Source: an uncultured Novosphingobium sp. (lineage in GTDB: Bacteria > Pseudomonadota > Alphaproteobacteria > Sphingomonadales > Sphingomonadaceae). From it: DNA of 9,048 bases. This document shows positions 5,875 to 9,048 of the stretch, in pieces. The DNA is taken from positions 1-9,048 of the forward strand of contig CALCQB010000375.1 in NCBI GenBank assembly GCA_937897535.1, in the 5' to 3' direction. Each line of letters opens with the position of its first letter. The stretch's first letter is position 1. Both the position numbers and the translations under genes were made by a program. The notes under the pieces are model-generated. The model ran no database searches and was not told where the DNA came from. It saw nothing but the letters and a program-made list of their open reading frames with translations.

Positions 5875-6540
5875 GTGACGAAACCGGCCCCGGTCATTGA
5901 AGGAACAACCGCCGCCCAGGACGCCGCGCGCGACTGGGAAGCCGTGCATGCCGATCCGTCGATCCAGTTCAACCCGGTCGACATCAAGATCAAGCCGCCG
6001 GAAACCCCGGGCTGGCTCAAGGCGATCGGCGAATTCGTCCGGATGATCTTCGAGCCCCTGGGCCGGGCGCTGGGGGTATCGTGGGGCGTGCTGCAATGGG
6101 TACTGCTCGGCCTGACGGTGATCGCGGTGCTTTATGTCGCCTGGCGGCTGATCGGATCGCAATGGACCGGGCGCACGGCGAAGGCCAAAGCCGAGGCGGA
6201 GGACGCCGGCTGGGTGCCGGACGAACAGCAGGCCCTGGCCCTGCTTGAGGATGCCGACCAGCTCGCCGCCGCTGGCCGGTTCGATGAGGCCACGCACCTG
6301 CTGCTGATCCGGTCGGTCCAGCACATCGCCGCGGCCCGGCCCGACTGGGTCCGCAAAGCCAGCACCGCGCGCGAGCTTGCCCGGCTGCCCGGCCTGTCGG
6401 ACGGCGCGCGCGGCACCTTCGGCCTGATCGCCACCCGGGTCGAGCGCAGCCTGTTCGCGCTGCGGGCGCTTGGCGCCGATGACTGGCAGGCCGCCCGCGA
6501 AGCCTATGCCCGGTTCGCGCTCGAACGGATCGCGGCATGA
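5875..6540 (+). CDS. DUF4129-like single-span membrane protein of the MoxR cluster
   Basis: A 221-residue protein from a GTG start. The N-terminal 60 residues are hydrophilic with a run of prolines, followed by one strong membrane segment (about 73-92, VLQWVLLGLTVIAVLYVAWR) and a basic/acidic linker. The C-terminal domain (about 118-221) has the DUF4129 pattern: LLEDADQLAAAGRFDEATHLLLIRS, then STARELARLP (about 163-172) and a final helix pair. DUF4129 proteins recur beside MoxR and DUF58 genes, probably as a membrane-anchored part of the system; their activity is unknown. The start is uncertain: an in-frame TTG at 5839 gives 12 more residues, and neither has a convincing Shine-Dalgarno. Its stop overlaps the next ATG by 4 bases (ATGA). 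Confidence 0.75.
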   Translation: MTKPAPVIEGTTAAQDAARDWEAVHADPSIQFNPVDIKIKPPETPGWLKAIGEFVRMIFEPLGRALGVSWGVLQWVLLGLTVIAVLYVAWRLIGSQWTGRTAKAKAEAEDAGWVPDEQQALALLEDADQLAAAGRFDEATHLLLIRSVQHIAAARPDWVRKASTARELARLPGLSDGARGTFGLIATRVERSLFALRALGADDWQAAREAYARFALERIAA

Positions 6541-7841
6541 GCGGGCGCGGCGGCAATCCGTTTTCGCCGCGGGTCACGCTTGCGCTGGTGCTGTTCGGGA
6601 TGGCGGCCTTCGTCGCGCTGCTGTGGATGATCGGCAGCGGGTTCGGCGATCCCGGGCCGCGCGCCAGCGGCGCACACGCCCGTGGCAAGGCGATCAACGG
6701 CTATGCTGCGCTTTACGACTATCTCGGCAAGCGCGGCTTTCAGGTTTCCGCCGTGCAATCGCGCGCCGCACTCAAGCAGCCCGGCTTGCTGATCCTGACT
6801 CCGCTGCACCAGGCCGACCCCAAGGAAATCGACAAACTGGTCAGCAGCCGCCGGACGATCGGCCCGACGCTGGTGATCCTGCCCAAGTGGATCGCAATCC
6901 CGCTGCCGCGCACCTCGCCCAAGGTCAAGGACGGTTATGTCCGGCTGGTCGGGGCAGACACTCCGGACTGGAAGGGCTTCTACGACGACATCACGCTGGA
7001 GCGCGGAGCCCTGCAGACCGGTTCGCGGCCCGGCGCGTGGGAGGCGGCCGGCCTGAGCGGGGTGATGCCCGAACCGAAAAAGGTCTTCTTCGGGGACGGC
7101 AAATACGTGATCCCGCTGGTGATCGGCGAGGGCACCACCCGTCCGCTGGCCGGCTATATCTCCGACGGCGGCGATTACCGGGCGTTGCGCGAATTGGCGG
7201 TCGGGTTCGACGAGGCCGAACTGGAGGAAGACCCGATCGACCAGTATCCGGTGATCATGGTGTTCGACCCCGATCTGTTCAACAACTGGGGCATGAACCG
7301 GCCCGAGAACGCCGCGCTGGCCGAAAAGCTGATCGCGGCCGCACTCGACGGCGGGGACCAGCGGGTCGCCTTCGACCTGACGCTGGTCGGTTACGGCCGC
7401 TCGCAAAGCCTGCTGACCCTGGCGTTCAAGCCGCCGTTCCTGGCCGCGACGATCTGCCTGCTGCTCGCGGCGCTGGTCGCGGTGTGGCGCGCATTCCAGC
7501 GGTTCGGCCCGGCCCTGGTGGGGGGACCGGCGATCGCCTATGGCAAGCGCGCGCTGGTCGGCAACGCCGCCGGGCTGATCCACCGCGCGCGGCGGCTGCA
7601 TCTGCTCGGCCCGCCTTATGCCGACGCTGCGCGCGAACGGCTGGTCAGGGCGCTGGCACTGCCGCACCGGCTCAGCCACGAACAGGCCGAAAGGGCGATC
7701 GACCGCGCGCTGGCCGGGCGCGCCCCTGATGCCGTGCCGTTCTCCACCGCGGCCGCGCAGATGCGCGGCGCGCGCAAACCCACCGACATGCTGCGCGCGG
7801 CGCGGCAACTCCATGCGCTGGAAAGGACCCTGACGCGATGA
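6537..7841 (+). CDS. DUF4350 domain-containing membrane protein
   Basis: A 434-residue protein. A first membrane segment (about 13-33) anchors it, so residues 40-300 probably lie in the periplasm. This part holds the DUF4350-like region: NGYAALYDYLGKRGFQV (54-70), LLILTPL (84-90) and VIMVFDPDLFNNWGM (239-253) followed by a conserved N-rich stretch. A second membrane segment (about 300-318) leads to a basic, cytoplasmic C-terminal tail of about 115 residues (rich in Arg and Ala helices), which could touch the MoxR ATPase. No catalytic motif is recognised. Start ATG overlaps the upstream TGA, and its own TGA overlaps the moxR ATG, both as ATGA, so the three genes are likely translated in a coupled way. 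Family call from context plus motif memory. Confidence 0.8.
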   Translation: MSGRGGNPFSPRVTLALVLFGMAAFVALLWMIGSGFGDPGPRASGAHARGKAINGYAALYDYLGKRGFQVSAVQSRAALKQPGLLILTPLHQADPKEIDKLVSSRRTIGPTLVILPKWIAIPLPRTSPKVKDGYVRLVGADTPDWKGFYDDITLERGALQTGSRPGAWEAAGLSGVMPEPKKVFFGDGKYVIPLVIGEGTTRPLAGYISDGGDYRALRELAVGFDEAELEEDPIDQYPVIMVFDPDLFNNWGMNRPENAALAEKLIAAALDGGDQRVAFDLTLVGYGRSQSLLTLAFKPPFLAATICLLLAALVAVWRAFQRFGPALVGGPAIAYGKRALVGNAAGLIHRARRLHLLGPPYADAARERLVRALALPHRLSHEQAERAIDRALAGRAPDAVPFSTAAAQMRGARKPTDMLRAARQLHALERTLTR

Positions 7842-8809
7842 GCGAACAAGACATGACCCTGGCCGAGGTGAGCCACCTCGCCGCGCAGATCCGGGGCGAG
7901 ATTGCCAAGGCGATCGTCGGCCAGACCGAGACGGTCGATGCGCTGCTGGTCGCGCTGCTGGCGCAAGGCCACGTCCTGCTGGAAGGACCTCCCGGCACCG
8001 CCAAGACCTTTCTGGCGCAATGCTTCTCGGCCAGTCTCGGGCTCGATTTCGCACGGATCCAGTTCACGCCCGATCTGATGCCGGGCGATATCCTGGGATC
8101 GAACCTGTTCAACTTTCAGACCAGCCAGTTCACCCTGACCCGCGGCCCGATCTTTACCGAGCTGCTGCTGGCCGACGAAATCAACCGCACCCCGCCCAAG
8201 ACCCAGGCCGCGCTGCTCGAAGCGATGCAGGAACGCCGGGTCACGCTCGACGGCAAGCCGCATGCCTTGCCCGACAGTTTCCTGGTGGTCGCGACTCAAA
8301 ACCCGATCGAGAGCCAGGGGGTCTATCCGCTGCCCGAAGCGCAGCTCGACCGGTTCCTGTTCAAGCTGCTGGTGCCCTATCCCAGCGCCGCCGAAGAAGC
8401 CCGGATCGTCAGCACCTTCGGCAGCCACGCCGGTCCGCCGCGCGCCGCCGACATGGGGGTCGGGCAGGTCGCATCGGCCGCCACGCTGGCCGCCGCCGCG
8501 CGGGCGGTCAAGACCGTCACCTTGTCCGAAAGCGTGATCGACTATGTGGTCCGGCTGATCCGCGCGACCCGCGAGAGTGCCGATCTTTCCTCCGGCGCAT
8601 CGCCCCGCGCGGCGGTGCTGCTGGCCAATGCCGCCCGCGCCCGGGCCGCGCTCGAAGCGCGCGACTATGTAATCCCCGACGATGTGAAGGCGCTCGCCAC
8701 GCAGGTCCTGCGGCACCGCCTGCTGCTATCGCCGGCGGCAGAGATCGAAGGCAAGCAGGTCGAGGCGCTGGTCGCCGAACTGGTCGAGCGCACCGAGGCG
8801 CCCCGGTGA
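7838..8809 (+). CDS. MoxR family AAA+ ATPase
   Basis: A 323-residue cytosolic AAA+ ATPase, normal length for MoxR. Motifs in order: Walker A GPPGTAKT (50-57), Walker B LLLADE with D113 and E114, sensor 1 in ATQNP (N155), the family stretch YPLPEAQLDRF (163-173) with R172, and sensor 2 GASPRA (253-258, R257) in the C-terminal lid. MoxR proteins use ATP to mature or assemble protein complexes, as in methanol dehydrogenase activation, usually with DUF58 or von Willebrand A-domain partners. Here the partner would be the following DUF58 gene and the two membrane proteins before it. ATGA overlap at the start and GTGA overlap at the end. No methanol dehydrogenase gene is in view, so the client is unknown and the gene symbol is left empty. 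Confidence 0.95.
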   Translation: MSEQDMTLAEVSHLAAQIRGEIAKAIVGQTETVDALLVALLAQGHVLLEGPPGTAKTFLAQCFSASLGLDFARIQFTPDLMPGDILGSNLFNFQTSQFTLTRGPIFTELLLADEINRTPPKTQAALLEAMQERRVTLDGKPHALPDSFLVVATQNPIESQGVYPLPEAQLDRFLFKLLVPYPSAAEEARIVSTFGSHAGPPRAADMGVGQVASAATLAAAARAVKTVTLSESVIDYVVRLIRATRESADLSSGASPRAAVLLANAARARAALEARDYVIPDDVKALATQVLRHRLLLSPAAEIEGKQVEALVAELVERTEAPR

Positions 8810-9048
8810 AACTGCCTTTCGCCAGTCGGGGGACGCGCAGCGGTTCGGGAATGGTCCCGACCGTGCGCGCGGCCCTACTGGCGGCACTCGCAGCCCCGGC
8901 GGCGCTGGTCGTCGCGGCGGCGGCTCCGGCGGCATGGCCGGTTATCCCGGCGCTCGGGCTGACGCTGCTGGCGCTGGTCTTGTTCGATGCCTTGCTGGCG
9001 GGACCGTTCGGCGGGCTGCGGCTGATTGCTCCCGGCGATTGCGAAGTG
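8806..9048 (+). CDS. DUF58 domain-containing protein, N-terminal part, cut by window edge
   Basis: The reading frame stays open to the right edge (81 codons visible; the family is about 400-450 residues). Two hydrophobic segments are seen (about 22-40 and 46-66), as in DUF58 proteins, which have an N-terminal hairpin in the membrane followed by the DUF58/von Willebrand-like domain outside this window. The GTG at 8806 overlaps the moxR stop (GTGA), matching the style of the other junctions. An in-frame ATG at 8851 (MVPTVRAALL) looks more like usual DUF58 N-termini and would remove a basic, glycine- and serine-rich 15-residue lead. The DUF58 call rests on position after moxR and the hydrophobic N-terminus, since the diagnostic domain is not visible. 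Confidence 0.7.
   Translation, partial: MKLPFASRGTRSGSGMVPTVRAALLAALAAPAALVVAAAAPAAWPVIPALGLTLLALVLFDALLAGPFGGLRLIAPGDCEV

Noticed and set aside
4213..6324. Very long open frame on the minus strand (703 codons) opposite the LOG, pheA and DUF4129-like genes
   Set aside because: It lies opposite three genes with clear motifs. Its translation is rich in Arg, Gly, Asp and His with no domain pattern, as expected from antisense frames in GC-rich DNA.
6504..8716. Long minus-strand open frames (516 and 366 codons) opposite the DUF4350 and MoxR genes
   Set aside because: Shadow frames of codon-biased genes; the plus-strand MoxR motifs are complete and no recognisable protein appears on the minus strand.

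Overview
The window is GC-rich (roughly two thirds G+C by eye), densely coding DNA. Gene content and motif style point to an alphaproteobacterium, most likely Sphingomonadales (Novosphingobium, Sphingomonas or Erythrobacter type). The clues are a UPF0314/DUF2585 membrane protein, a carotenoid-desaturase homologue, an alphaproteobacterial stand-alone prephenate dehydratase and a DUF4129-DUF4350-MoxR-DUF58 cluster. The genus is inferred. I saw no rRNA, tRNA, IS element, CRISPR array or sign of recent transfer, and no gene-free stretch longer than about 110 bases.

Left part (1-1308), minus strand. The N-terminal 203 codons of an EthA-like, Baeyer-Villiger-type flavin monooxygenase run off the left edge. 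Its promoter region carries a good -35/-10 pair, and a 14-base-arm inverted repeat (7+7) covers the -10, which suggests repressor control. Upstream on the same strand is a UPF0314/DUF2585 integral membrane protein.

Middle (1414-2697). A secreted DUF2059 protein on the plus strand converges on a PAT/MnaT-type GNAT acetyltransferase on the minus strand. Their stop codons abut with no intergenic base, forming TGATCA.

Right part (2786-9048), plus strand. Seven genes follow each other closely: a divergent CrtI-type desaturase, a LOG-family phosphoribohydrolase, prephenate dehydratase (pheA), a DUF4129-like membrane protein, a DUF4350 membrane protein, a MoxR AAA+ ATPase and the start of a DUF58 protein, cut by the right edge. 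Four junctions are 4-base stop/start overlaps (GTGA or ATGA), which suggests translational coupling and a long operon or two fused units. The last four genes form a recognised but functionally poorly understood MoxR-type module. It probably acts as a membrane-anchored chaperone or remodelling system, with the DUF58 protein as partner. The first three genes are metabolic (isoprenoid, nucleotide and aromatic amino acid) and have no obvious functional link to it.

Nothing here is clearly an undescribed system. The best leads are the operator-controlled EthA-like monooxygenase, the divergent CrtI paralogue without other carotenoid genes nearby, and the coupled MoxR module.
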